In this document: positions 32,440 through 43,400 of the stretch, in pieces
How the letters are laid out: the number at the start of each line of letters is the position of its first letter
Position numbering within the stretch: the first letter of the stretch is position 1
Translations under genes and position numbers: made by a program
DNA from: Symsagittifera roscoffensis
Taxonomy: Eukaryota; Xenacoelomorpha; Acoela; Convolutidae
DNA: 64,000 nt
Direction of reading: 5' to 3'
NCBI RefSeq assembly: GCF_963678635.1
Contig: NC_087066.1
Location: 14,058,517-14,122,516 of the forward strand
The notes under the pieces: model-generated
What the model was told of the DNA's origin: nothing
The model's database searches: none
What the model saw: the letters and a program-made list of their open reading frames with translations, nothing else

Positions 32440-34300
32440 CTTACGATTTTTTGGTTAGCCTAACTTGGGTCTTTTTATTCAGGGTTGGAGAGAAAGGTAT
32501 ATATCGATTCCGGAGAATGACTGTTTCTTTCTCGTGACTATTCTAAGTTAAGGTGTTAATTTACTTAATCTTACTTAGGGGTAGTGATTGTGTTCAAGGG
32601 TTGGAGAAGAGTAAATCGATCTACAAGGTTCAGGTATAATTAGAACGCGAGTAGTTCGTTAGGTACTATTTTAAACTTACTAAGATTTAAGATTTAGCCT
32701 GGGTCAGGTAAGAGGGGGGTCAAGTGAAGGATGAATAACCAAAATTCTTCACTGTTTAGCCTAATTAGAATGGTAAGAGTGATTTAAAAAATTTCTATTA
32801 GTCCTGGGTCGTTCAAAGGGTTGGGTAGTGAATCGACGTTTGAGGTCGTTAGACACTTTATTAATAAGGTGGGGGAGAACAAAATTGTTTTATTTGATCC
32901 AAGGATAAGCCTTGATGACCAGATATATTTTTTTAATGGTATAAAATGAATCAAGCTAGGTATTTAAGGAGATCCAAGGAAAGCCTTGATGATCTGTATT
33001 TAAGGTGTAGAGAAATTTAAATTAAATAAAGATAAAATTTAGGATAAGCCTTTTAAAAATAATTTTATGTTTTATTGATAGAAAGTTTAGTTTTTGATGA
33101 TGTTAGTAGTTTTATGATTGCTATTATGTTTAAGTGATGAAGCTGGAGATGACACGATGATTTGTTTATACTAATAGTTTATGATCATGTTAGCTAATTT
33201 TTATTTTTCTTTTAATAAATATATTTTTTAGATATCTTTTTGAATCTTACTGCAGTTTTGGAGGAAACGATTCGAGATGTTTTTATCAATTTTTGTATAA
33301 CGCCTGAAATAATCATTGAAGATTATTCTCCAAGGTTTTAAGTTTGCAAATGAAAATCTAAATTCATTGCTAGTAAAATTCTAAATATAAAAGTTTGTTC
33401 TGGCTTTTGCCGTACGACCATGAAACTTAATGGTAAGTTTCTTCGTAGTCGTATATCGTCTCTTGTCCGAGGTCTTCTTCCAATACCTGGTAGTTCTCGT
33501 ATTGTACGGAATAGCGGCTCTGATCTATTGAGTCGTAAAGACATTTCAATTAAATTGTTATCATGTAACATTTCGGAAATGTTTTTGTCTATTTCTAATC
33601 TATTTTGTTAGTTCTTAGCTAAATTGTTTTTTAAGTTCTTATTCGAGACTTATGGTCGCACCAGATGTGTTATGACCGAGGTTTAACTCATAGAGTAATT
33701 TCGGATAGGGTACACCGTCTGCTCGTCACGCTATCTTATTTTCGGCCGGATAGATTCGTGCAACTTCTTAGTCTAATACCGATCCTAATCTTACTCTTAT
33801 ATCTACTAGTCTCAGGGTGTTTAACTAGTCTCTGCTAGGCTCAATAGATCTAGAGTATACTGGCCTATTGCGATTGGTAGAAGGTCTCTTGGTGAGGTAA
33901 CTAATTTCTAAGTTAAATTCAAATCTCTCTGGTGCTGAAATTACAAGTAATTTCAGCACTTACAAATAAGTGGGTTGTTAGTTAGATGGATCATGATTGG
34001 TTAATATTAAATATTTTATAGTGATAAAATATCCAGTTTGTAACCAATAATCAAATGTAGTTTAGATCTGGTTCCAGTAGTACCAAAATGGGTATTTTTG
34101 GACGGCGGTCGCTTTTTGAAAGTAGTAGCAACCACTCTACGCAATATAACCCTTCCCCCTTCCCCCTTCCCGAGTACGCCCATGGTTTGGACGTTTCGCC
34201 ATGACAATAGCCCCGCTGAATAGATAATAGAAAGCTAAAATTTAATGACCATTAAAAATTAGTTTATGGGCAAAATAATCAGGTCCAAAATGAATCAGAA
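32440..34300. other. non-coding flank of the virus-like block
   Basis: No ORF longer than 77 codons, none recognisable. The region has a recurrent texture of GGTTGGAGA(A/G)A...GAATCGA and GATCCAAGGA(T/A)AAGCCTTGATGA strings (the latter near 32898-32922 and 32971-32992), so it contains short duplicated pieces. It may be the untranslated leader or terminal repeat of the element at left; no matching copy was found on the other side. Confidence 0.4.
33932..33959. repeat. perfect 13-bp stem-loop
   Basis: GTGCTGAAATTAC, a two-base AA loop, and its exact reverse complement GTAATTTCAGCAC. Confidence 0.85.
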
Positions 34301-34309
34301 TAATTTCAG

Positions 34310-34403
34310 CCTTGCAACCTGTGAACGAGATTTCATCAAAACCCGAAATATCGTACAAGTTGTCATGTCAACAGGAATACGACAGTTTTTATATCAAGAA
34401 AAC
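34310..34403 (+). CDS. DUF229 gene, first traceable exon
   Basis: Bounded by acceptor ATAATTTCAG and donor GTAAGT, 94 nt. Only one reading phase joins the next exon without a stop, and it gives YKLSCQQEYDSFYIKK, a Cys-containing lead-in like those before the DUF229 core. Confidence 0.6.
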
Positions 34404-37400
34404 GTAAGTTATTCAGCGCTACTTGATTTTTGAGCTAAAGTAAAGTTAAATTTACTGGATTTTGCTCTCGTTTTAAAGTTCGAGCTTTCGCGCTTTTTGC
34501 TTGGACCATTTCCGAATTTCATTTTGTAATCGAACCATGAACTTGGTACCCAGCAGAAAAGGGTTACAGCTGGAATAACTTATTGGTTCAATGATTGAGC
34601 TGCGTTGTTGATTATTTAAGCACTGAAAAACAAACGAATGTATAACTAAATCAGCAAATCTTTTTTTTCAAAACGAACTCCTAAAAACAGTCTGCGAAAT
34701 TCGTGTTTGTTTTGGTTTCGAACAGATCTTCATCACGTGACCAGCGCCTGGTGCAGTGTACCAAGGCTCTCGTGAGACCGGCAACAGCATGCAACTACAT
34801 CAAAGCGCAACTCAAAAAAGAAAAGGACACTTGCCGAACACAAAAGCCATTCACACTTTGCAAATCAGAAATAGCCTGGCAGAAAAATGGCGATTTTGAG
34901 TACAGTTTTGACTGCTCCTTCATGGCTGAGCATTGCGATAATGTTTTCTATGGAATCATGGACCCGAAATTAGGAAGAGTGGAATATCACCGTTTTCCAG
35001 AAGAAGAAGCGCTTGAGGTTCAGCTTGAAACAATATCAAAAACCCACAATTTTGTATTTCTCAAGTGCACGTTGAAACCAAACTTCCTGAAAAAGTTCAA
35101 AATTGGAAAATATAGTTTTGCATTGGACGGATCGGCAGTTCAATTGATTTGGTTTCTTCAGAAAATTGCCAAAAATGAGAAGAACGATCTGGAAAAAGCG
35201 CCCAGACACTCAGCTAAACCGAATATAAACGTGATTTACCTTGATTCGGTGTCTCGAACTGTGTTTTACTATGCATTGCCCCGAACTGTGAAAATTATGA
35301 AAAAACTTTCAGAGTCAGAGGGTAGAAAAGTTTTCGACTACAAGTTGTTTCAAAGCGTTGAACGAGGAAGTTATGGGAACTTGAGACATCTTTTCAATGG
35401 GGACAATATGACGATTCCAACTATGTCTGGCGGGATGTCATATCAGCAAATGGGGGTGCGCTTCTTCAACAAGTTTAAAGAGAGGGGCTACACTATTTCA
35501 TACATGACTGATTATTCTTATACTGGAGACAGAGATTTGGATGGCGCTCACTACAGATCAAAGTGAGAATAGTGACCTTTTTCTTAAATACAAAATGAGA
35601 CAATTTAACTGACAGGCTTAGATTTGCAGCTTTTCGTAGCAAAATGATACAGAGAAAAAATGGAGAATCAACTATTGTAAATTTGCATTTGCGAAAGCTG
35701 TTCCTTCAGCGGGTTTCTACCCTTTGTTTTTTAGAACAGATATTCACATTTGAGTTGTAAATAAAAGCCCAGAATCAAGTTAACATCCTCTCTTAACCCC
35801 AAAAAAGACAAGGTAATGTATACTCCCACTTTTTTTGCAAATAATACGCGAAGTGCAGCGTATGTGTTACTCAATAATATTTGGCTCGCATAAGTCGAAA
35901 CCTTAGTTGAGTACCTTGACTCGGGCGGAATCGAACCCCTCCATTGGTTGAAAAACATCTGAATTGGATCGAACAAAGTAAAACTCATCAAGGGCTGGGA
36001 CTTATACCTAACTTCCTAAAGTCTTTGAGAGCTGAAATAACGTTTTTGATCGTTTTTAGTTATAATTTTTACCACAAGTTAAAGAAGGATAATGGGTACG
36101 ATGACGTTGGACTGACTCTTGCAACTGCCGAAGCTTTCATCCAGACCACCGGAAGAGTGGACCTCTATTCCAACGAGAGATGTTTGAATGGAAAATATTT
36201 CGCCGATTACCAGTTAGATTATCTTTTACAAATTCAAAAGTACTGGAGGTCTCAAGGTCACAAATTCTTGACCTTTTTTGAAACAATTATTCAGCACAAC
36301 TCAAATGTAATCACAATTAATCGAATAGACCACGTTCTCTCAACATATTTGCAGGAAAGGATCTTTTACCGTCGCCCGGCTCAAATATCCCCCCCCCCCC
36401 CCCCCCCAAAAAAAAAAAAATCAGTTCATATTAACACAGACGTTATTTTACTTGGACATGACATAAAAACTAAAGATTTTTAAAATATAAACTTTGCTAA
36501 ATAATAATGGTAATACTAATAATCGAATATGAACAAAGTTTGCATCATCACTAGGTAAAACTTGAAAAACTCAAAGCCGCGGAGAGGGGTTATGGTAAAA
36601 GAGCTGCAGAACATCATGAAATACGATGACGTAATGACGGTAGTTTTTTCGGATCACGGGAACAAATTCGCACATAAGTATATCCGTGGTCAGTTTCCAG
36701 AAGGTAGCATTGATACAACGCACCCAGCCCTGTTTGTGATTTTGCCCAAAAAAGAGAAGAAATATTTCACGGCTGTTGAGCTCGAAGCCTTAGAAGTAAA
36801 CCAGAATGCTCTTTTTACAGCCATGGATATGCATTATTTGTTTGCGAAATTATACGGCCAAAAATTTGAATCAACTTTGGAAGCTATTGGCAAGCATCCT
36901 TTTCATAAGTAAAAATGTTTGAGTTTGGTATGAAGTGGAACATTTTGCGGAATATTTATGCTTGGGGTGGTTTTTTATGCAGTCAACTTTCGACTTTTAT
37001 TTCAGCATATTTAAAAGACATGTTTTATGCAATCAGAAAGATTTTGTAATCCGGAGCTCAACTGTAAAAAACTGTTTCTTCAGTGATCAAATTTTTTGAA
37101 GTTTTCAATTGTAAGTTTGGTATAATAAGACTGCTTGTATCAGGGCAAAACTTGAATAATCCGACTCTCCATAAACTGGTCTAAAATTTTTTTTTGTAAA
37201 TGAATTATTGACAAACCTTGAATTTAAGGCTGATAATATTAAGAGCCATCTATGGCATTAATAAGACCAATTAGCTTGTCTCTTTTGAATTTGAAACAAT
37301 TTTGTGGTGCTGGATAATCGCCACGCTTAAATATTACGCGTTACGCTTTCAGCATCTAAGTATTACAGCGCTCTTGTAGTCTCGTTAATATAGTATTGAG

Positions 37401-40400
37401 TGTTTCACATTATGGGTCAAATATCTTGGTCACTTCTTCTTTAGGGTAAGAGACGGTAAGACCTGCCTTCGTATTTCACATAGCGTGTAGGGGATCAAAA
37501 CGAAGAAAAAACAAAAAAAAATTGATAACTCAGCAGAAAAAGTCAGGTTTTTGCACTGATATACGAGCAACCTTGCTAATCCAATTTTCAAAGAAAGGAT
37601 GAAATATTTGTGCTCGGTGTTTTTTTTCTTCAGAAAAAGTTCAAATTTTTATCCGGCTGTTTTTGAGTGAAGTTTTTTTTTTATACCATCTGAAGGGTAT
37701 TGATTTCCTGAGTTTGTAATTAAAAAAATTATGTCACACAAAACATTTTTCTGTAAAGTTGTGGCAGTTCGAAAACTGCAAATTGGGACAATTTGCGCGC
37801 AATATATTCCGTTTTATCAACGCGAGAGGGGGTATTTGATTCAATGCTAGGAAAAATACATTGCTAGAGGCCAATATCCCTCACTGGATTTTCATCGGTA
37901 ATACATATTATTATAATTGACTTTTTTCATTTTAAAAAAAATTCCATTATAATCCATTTTTCTTTTTTTTTTAAATCGGTTTTTTTAAACTAAATCCAAG
38001 AAAGTTAATTTTTTCTCCGCAAAAATCCTTTGTAATTGAGTTTTTTGCCGAAAAGCTATTTACTCAGCTTATTGCAATTTTTCGGCAAAACTATGACAAA
38101 CCAAAGATACAATTTGCGCTAAATATTAAAAATGAAACAAAAAAACTAGTTAAACTAACAAAATCATGTTTTGTTGCTGCTCTGTTTATCGCCTTCACCT
38201 CTCAGTATACAATCCCCCCAGCCTACAGTTTAATTTGTATGCTTTCCTCCGGATTGCACAAAACATAAAAATCTCAGAATAGTGTTTAAGTTCAAAATTT
38301 TTCGGGATATCATTTTTTTTCGCTCAAAAATTCTTGTTGAGTTTTCGTTGAACGCTGTCGAATTTGTTTCTGGACATGTTTTTCGCAAATACAATATCAA
38401 TCCAAGCAACATTTTAAAGTTTTTCAATTGTACCTCATTTGAAAGTTTTTCCGTTTTCTTTCTGCTAGCTTGCAATGCTATTTTTGTGGTATCGCAAGTG
38501 ATGTGAAGCTCCGCGCTACCTTTGTGTCAATTATATTTGAAAACTATTGAGTTTGACTTTGAAAATCCAACATAAGCAATTATTATCAGTGCGGTTATTA
38601 ACTTCAGTGCGGGCTTAAATTTTGTTCCCTACATAGTTTCGAAGAAATCGGAAAACGTTTGCAAGTTTTTTTCACCAAAAAATTTATCAAAGCTTGAATT
38701 CTCAAAAAAAAATTGACTTTTTCTGTAGACTTTAATAGGCAGTCAAAATTTTCAGAGCAATTTCTGTCACTCATTGAATTACATTTTGGTTTTTGCTAAC
38801 ACGAATTTTGAGTTTTTTTAAATCAGATTTCGATCTTCTGAAAATTTTTCTAAAACATATTTAAAAAATCCTTGTCAGAGCTGAGAAGGGCCAACAAGAA
38901 CATATCTAACATGGGAGTCCTGCGAATTCTGCCTGAGCGAAGCTGCAGTTCCCTCGAACATCACGCAGCATCAGGAGCATCCATGAGATCCATGTGTATC
39001 TGCAAGCAAAATGAATACGAACCATCTGCTCTCGAAATTCAGGCGAGGGATTATGATGGTTGGCCCATGCAAAATACACCAAGTTTTCGCGGATAAAAAT
39101 AACCTTTTCATAAAATTCGAGAAAAAAAATTCATTTTTGAAAGCGCAAATGGCGCATTTAGTAACATCAATATTTATTTCGGGGGGGGGGGGGTTCTGAA
39201 AGCTAGTGAAGGTTAAATTAAGGTAAAACCATTTATTTATCCATGAGCGAAAGACCTCCCCCCTCAGGGTCAGGGATTCGACCCTTTACCGACGAAAGGG
39301 CCCCCCTTTGGTATTATTTTATGACATCCTTTTTAGGCCGACCAACCCTAAAATTTTTAGTTACTAATTCTTCGGCGCCAATATATAGTTATTTTGAAGG
39401 GGAGCGCACGCCAAAAAAACGCAATTTTTTGGTCAAAGTTTTCTAAAAAGTGCCCAAAAACGGCATTGTTGACCTGTTTTTTTTTCAAAAATTTTTATGC
39501 GGCGCAAAATGTGTGGTCACAATAGGGTCTTTAGAGTGTTCTGAGAGCTCTTGACAAGTCAATTTGGTCAAACTAAAGAAAGTCGACAGAATTTTTCCCA
39601 CCCCTCAATGAAATCTTAGATCAGCCTCTGAGCTAAAGAACCAATTTGCGAGCAGTTCAGTTGTTTATGGATATATGTTGTTGAGCCACTTATTAACAAC
39701 GATAAACTATTAACACTTGTTTTTTTTTTTACTTTTTCTGGGTTGAAAAATGTTGCCTGATCCTCAAGCAAAGAACACGAACCAGGGTGGTCCTCGAATC
39801 AGCTACCTTTCGACTGGAAAGCGGAGACTTGGTCAATGATGTAATGCAAATGGGCCGACTATTTCAATCCACCGCCAAAATCTAGACCGTCATTAGATCA
39901 GTTGAAAATTACGTCAACGAGTTAATCCCCGAAAGCACTGCGGACCATTGTCTCAGAATTGAATTCGCCCACAATTACGCCAACCAGATTACGAAGTATC
40001 TTCTTCAATCATCTAAGTTTGGATATTCGGGCACTTTGGAACTGAAGAACTACCTGTATCAGGGGTCTAAAGTAGTGTTTGCGTTTTCAGCTCAAACGGT
40101 CAACTATTTTCTGCATGATTACTCGATTCTATCGCTAGAGAGACTGGATTGGTACTCCAGGTTCTGTGATGAGGATTTTATTATAGAATTTTTTAATCTG
40201 AGAAATTTATGATTTTTTTTGAGTTTTAACTTTCTATCGTTTACTTCAATGATCTGATAGTAATTTTTGATCTGCATTATTGGCAAATACCTCTCATAAA
40301 TTATCTTGGATAACTTAACTTCTCGAAAGTAAACTAACACGAGATTTTTTGTTTTTCTAAACTATGAAGTTATAATTCTTGTACCAAATCCTCATCATCA

Positions 40401-40509
40401 TATCAGGTTTGACAACTGCACGAGAAAATATCCCTGGGTACCGAGACAGTACTGTATCTGTGGCAAGAATGAGTGGAAGGATCCAGAACCAGAGCCTGAC
40501 AATTATTAG
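34310..40509 (+). CDS. DUF229 (sulfatase-fold) gene, seven traceable exons
   Basis: Exons: 34310-34403, 34726-35562, 36060-~36370, ~36577-36908, ~38886-39058, 39902-40160, 40407-40509. The order of motifs is that of DUF229 proteins, alkaline-phosphatase/sulfatase-fold proteins of unknown substrate that are expanded in nematodes: Cys-rich N-terminus, NVIYLDSVSRT, TIPTMSGGMSYQQMG, a DYSYTGD aromatic segment, an NERCLNGK segment, VFSDHG, paired Cys (ERSCSSL and MCICK), then CTRKYPWVPRQYCICG near the C-terminus. Most junctions agree in phase; exon 3/exon 4 and the start of exon 5 do not resolve cleanly. The ATG exon, probably with a signal peptide or membrane anchor, was not found upstream of 34310. 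A short frameshift near the C19A13 tract could mean decay or assembly error. Confidence 0.85.
34726..35562 (+). CDS. DUF229 gene, N-terminal and catalytic-core exon
   Basis: Follows acceptor TTTCGAACAG. It encodes the Cys-containing N-terminal region (QCTKALVRPATACN, FDCSFMAEHCDN), the first core strand NVIYLDSVSRT with the Asp-Ser that sits at the active-site position in the alkaline-phosphatase superfamily, and TIPTMSGG. The donor GTGAGA follows at 35563; phase 2 matches the next acceptor exactly. Confidence 0.88.
36060..36370 (+). CDS. DUF229 gene, middle exon
   Basis: Starts after CGTTTTTAG; encodes NFYHKLKKDNGYDDVG, YSNERCLNGKYFADYQLDYL and IDHVLSTYLQ, the stretch before SDHG in the family. 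The 3' limit is uncertain: the best GT (36371) leaves a phase that does not join cleanly. The C19A13 tract is 18 bp further on. Confidence 0.65.
36389..36420 (+). repeat. C19A13 homopolymer pair near the exon 3-4 junction
   Basis: Nineteen C followed by thirteen A, lying between the two DUF229 exons whose phases do not join. Such a tract is prone to both replication slippage and sequencing error. Confidence 0.9.
36577..36908 (+). CDS. DUF229 gene, metal-site exon
   Basis: Encodes MTVVFSDHGNKF, where Asp and His are the metal-binding pair of the superfamily, and DMHYLFAKLYG. The 5' limit is uncertain: after the acceptor-like CACTAG (36554) the coding frame has a stop, while another frame there reads LEKLKAAERGYG, which would suit the family. 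This points to a one-base shift or a different acceptor. The donor GTAAAA follows at 36909. Confidence 0.65.
36940..38870. repeat. repeat-filled intron 4 of the DUF229 gene
   Basis: Carries R1 fragments in both directions: TTTGCGGAATATTTATGCTT (36940), TAATAAGACTGCTTGTATCA (reverse, 37125) and GAAATATTTGTGCTCGGTGT (37600). The remainder is AT-rich with no ORF of note. Confidence 0.55.
38886..39058 (+). CDS. DUF229 gene, first cysteine-pair exon
   Basis: Encodes RANKNISNMGVLRILPERSC and MCICK, equivalent to the R-T-C and C-x-C region. The strong acceptor CTTGTCAG (ending 38878) gives the wrong phase with the preceding donor; AG at 38884-38885 gives the right one. The donor at 39059 (GATG|GTTGG) joins the next exon in phase 1. 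Confidence 0.55.
39255..39630. mobile_element. hAT-type MITE, third member (reversed) in DUF229 intron 5
   Basis: The right end TCTTAGATCAGCCTCTG is a mutated reverse complement of the CAGGGGCGGATCTAGG terminus; the interior CAGGGATTCGACCCTTT and GGGGAGCGCACGCCAAAAAA matches the reversed interiors of the 4748 and 28036 copies. The left end is decayed. A 13-G run lies just outside (39181-39193). Confidence 0.65.
39902..40160 (+). CDS. DUF229 gene, C-terminal domain exon
   Basis: Acceptor TTAGATCAG; an in-frame stop just upstream (39883-39885) excludes an earlier start. Encodes ENYVNELIPESTADHCLRIE, a beta-rich segment and LERLDWYSR. The donor at 40161 and acceptor at 40406 share CAG|GTT. Confidence 0.78.
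40407..40509 (+). CDS. DUF229 gene, terminal exon
   Basis: Encodes the family's end signature NCTRKYPWVPRQYCICG and an acidic tail, with a TAG stop at 40507-40509. Splicing from 40160 is in phase (AG|G = Arg). Confidence 0.85.
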
Positions 40510-40540
40510 AGGAAAAAACCCTGACTGGAAAAGCCCAGAA

Positions 40541-40585
40541 AAAATTGTTATAAAATTGTTATAAAATTGTTATAGATTGAATAAA
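40541..40585 (+). terminator. 3' end of the DUF229 gene: 11-bp triplet repeat and poly-A signal
   Basis: AAAATTGTTAT is repeated three times at 40541-40573, followed by AATAAA at 40580-40585, 71 nt after the stop codon. The spacing suits a short 3' UTR. Confidence 0.7.
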
Positions 40586-40953
40586 CATATATATGCGCCA
40601 GTGTGGTACTAAGGAATTTTCCGGGGGGGGGGGGCTGCTTTTTTTATACTTTTATGTTGACAAATAGTTTTATAGGTGAACCCATTAAAAATATTGATGC
40701 ACCAGAGCTGAGGGAGGCAAGAGACGTGTGTTCGGGTTCATCCCTCCCCCATGGGCTTTGTCATCCCAGTCATTTTTTATTAATCATGTTAGTCAAATGA
40801 CATTGTGTCTATAAAGGCAAAGTGTGTGCGATGGAGGCGCACAACTGGAATTAACAGTTAACAATCCAGTTGTCTTATTTACGTTACGACAAGCTATCTT
40901 AGTTTGCCAATCTGTTTGGATTCTGTATCTAAACATAGATCATAGCCCGCGGT

Positions 40954-41319
40954 ATGACATGGCGCAGCCAACAGAAATTAGCAAAAACCCTCGCAGCATC
41001 AAATCATTCTGGCAACGTGAATCCACAGAACCACCACTCGAGTAGAAATGACAGTATTCGCAAAGGATGGCCTCGAAAATTGAAAATTACTGCGAGACAA
41101 ACCGACGCTAATAGAACCGACAAAGCCTCATTACGAAGTAGAAATTGCGGGCGAGAAAGATGCTCAAAAAAAATTCGCGATGTACGCAACCAGCGATTCG
41201 ACTGGGAAAACAAAGTCCTGAGGGCACGGGAAAAAGGTGTACAATGCAACTCATTTGGTAAGAAGGACATAATTTTGTGCGAGGTCACTGAGTTACGGGA
41301 CAAGATCTACAATATGTAA
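40954..41319 (+). pseudogene. Gypsy Gag-like basic fragment
   Basis: A 121-codon frame, very rich in Arg, Lys, Asn and Ser, ending in a charged helical part (REKGVQCNSFGKKDIILCEV). It lies upstream of the zinc-knuckle frame in the same direction, so Gag or nucleocapsid linker is the simplest reading. No motif proves it. Confidence 0.4.
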
Positions 41320-41735
41320 CAACGAAAGAACTAATGAGACCACTAGACGATTTTTTCGTCACCACACGAATAATTGTGTTTGAAAGATACAACCTCATTT
41401 GTCTGAAGCAAAAGAAAAAATGATTCATTGAAACCTTTCCACGCGGACCTGGGGGAACTTGCATCACGCGCAGGCTGCAGCGAGTGATAGAGAGTACGAA
41501 TGAGTCAGAGATGTGATTACCGCATTCACGCATAAAAATAAAATAGCAGAGGAATTACTGGCAAAAAAGATCCCCGGAAGATGCGTATGAATCCGCAATC
41601 CGTGGCGAAAAAGGAATTGATCAAAGTGAAACAACCAAAACGAACCCAGTTGGACCATCAAGCAGGGACCAGTAAGATGTATGTAACCACGAAGTCGCGC
41701 TGGGCTTTTCAACTACCAAAGAAACCAACGGGACC

Positions 41736-41948
41736 ATGGTCAAAGAGGACGACAAAGTTTCCCACGCGGAACTCACAACACAAGAGGACAATAAAACGCA
41801 AGTACATGACAACAGAAAATGCTACGAATGTGGAGGGCAATTTGGACCACACCACTTGAAATCATACCCCGCAATGGACAAATTCTGCGTCAACTGTGCC
41901 AAAGAGGATATTTTGCAAAAAGTTTCAGATCCACAAACGAAATTTTAA
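41736..41948 (+). pseudogene. Gypsy nucleocapsid zinc-knuckle fragment
   Basis: Contains CYECGGQFGPHHLKSYPAMD and then KFCVNCAK: a Cys-rich pattern (C-x2-CGG...H...PA..K-C-x2-C-x-K) typical of mag-like Gypsy elements just upstream of protease. One Cys of the usual CPA step is Tyr and the terminal H..C is gone, in keeping with a dead copy. Confidence 0.6.
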
Positions 41949-42649
41949 GCGAGAGGGAAATGAAGAGGAACCAGAAGACGATGAACTAACCGATGAGATC
42001 GACAACATTGATCCATTAGCGTTCGCGGAATTTACATCCTTAAATGGATGGGATGAGTTCCCATTAGTTAACTTTACGGTATTGGAGATTCGCTGAAGCT
42101 TTCGAAATAAAAATTTCAGCGAAAATCACCGAAGTGGTCTGATTGGACACTTAAAAAAATGTAAAAACAAAGTCAGAAGCAATACTCGCTATCGCAGATT
42201 TAGGAAACCCCATGTCATATATTAAGGAAACGAAGGCTCACCGTTTGCGAACTAACGACAGTTCAACATTTTTCAAACATATCCCATCGGAAGATGCTCC
42301 ACGAAACCTAGCGTGCTATAACGGAGAATTCTTCAGTCGAAAAAGACAATTAATCATCGTATTAGAAACCGGGGGATGGATTTTTTAGTCAGCCCTATTT
42401 ATCGTAGTCAACAATCACAAGGCAAACATTATAAAATGCAATCTCTTTCCGGATATCCGCATACGATTGATACAGGGCAAAACAAAGAAAATACAAAATT
42501 TAAAAATTAACGAATATGAAAATTCATACTCAGAAATCAAATATTGGGCCAAGGACAACTTCAAACAACTGTGTGTTAAAGTCGGTAAATTAAGAAACTA
42601 TGTCATGAAAACACGTTTTCTAAAATATGTTATCCCAAAACAGCAGATG

Positions 42650-43400
42650 TGAATAAGAATTTTAATCCGCTCAAATCATAGAGTTGAAGAAAAAACAATC
42701 AAACTGATAAAACAAAAACACATCATAAAACTGGACAAATTCTCAGTTAAACAGTTTATCAGCTCAAGTTTATTAACCTTAAGAAAGGACCTAACTGTGA
42801 AACTGGCACTCGATTCCGGGAAGATAAACAATTACATACACAGAAAAAGTATCAAATGCCAAATATGGACCTGCTATAGGAAAGTATCCCACAAATAGTG
42901 AAATCAAGCGGAAAAAACAGAGAATACTCTACACATTCGACTTGCTTTATGCGAACTCTCAAGTCTCACTGGATTAACGAACCAGAGAACAATGTATTTT
43001 TAGCCTCATTGGAGGCAACGCCACGAGGACACACCAGTTGCAGACTGGATTTTATGGCTAAGCATACATTCCAGCAGAGTTTCCGAAAGCCACCGACCTA
43101 ACACCGTCGAATTTCGAAAATAATTATGCCCGCTTATCTAGATGATATTCTGTAAGTGAGAAAAGTATATATTGAACAAAACAAAGAGACACTGAAGGCA
43201 GTCTTAACAAAACTAGATAGAGAAAATTCAGCAACATCGTGAGACAAATGTATTTTTGCATGTAAGCAAGTAAAATAATTAGGATTTACAAAGACCAATG
43301 AGAGCACTAGGCCACCTATCAGAAAAACAAAAACAATAGAAAAACTAACCGCACCAAAAAACTTTTAAAAGTTTAAAAATTTTCATGGGCTTGCTTCACT
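42650..43400 (+). pseudogene. Gypsy reverse-transcriptase remains
   Basis: Recognisable blocks in changing frames: ISSSLLTLRKDLTVKLALDS, a YxxxxQ-type segment with GFYG (about 43045), and YLDDIL at 43135-43152, which holds the two catalytic Asp. A stop codon follows YLDDIL immediately, so no active enzyme can be made from this copy. Confidence 0.75.

Noticed and set aside
35880-35945. tRNA-like string with GGGTTCGATTCC-type T-arm (minus strand)
   Set aside because: The T-arm stem does not pair, and no D-arm, anticodon arm or acceptor stem can be formed.
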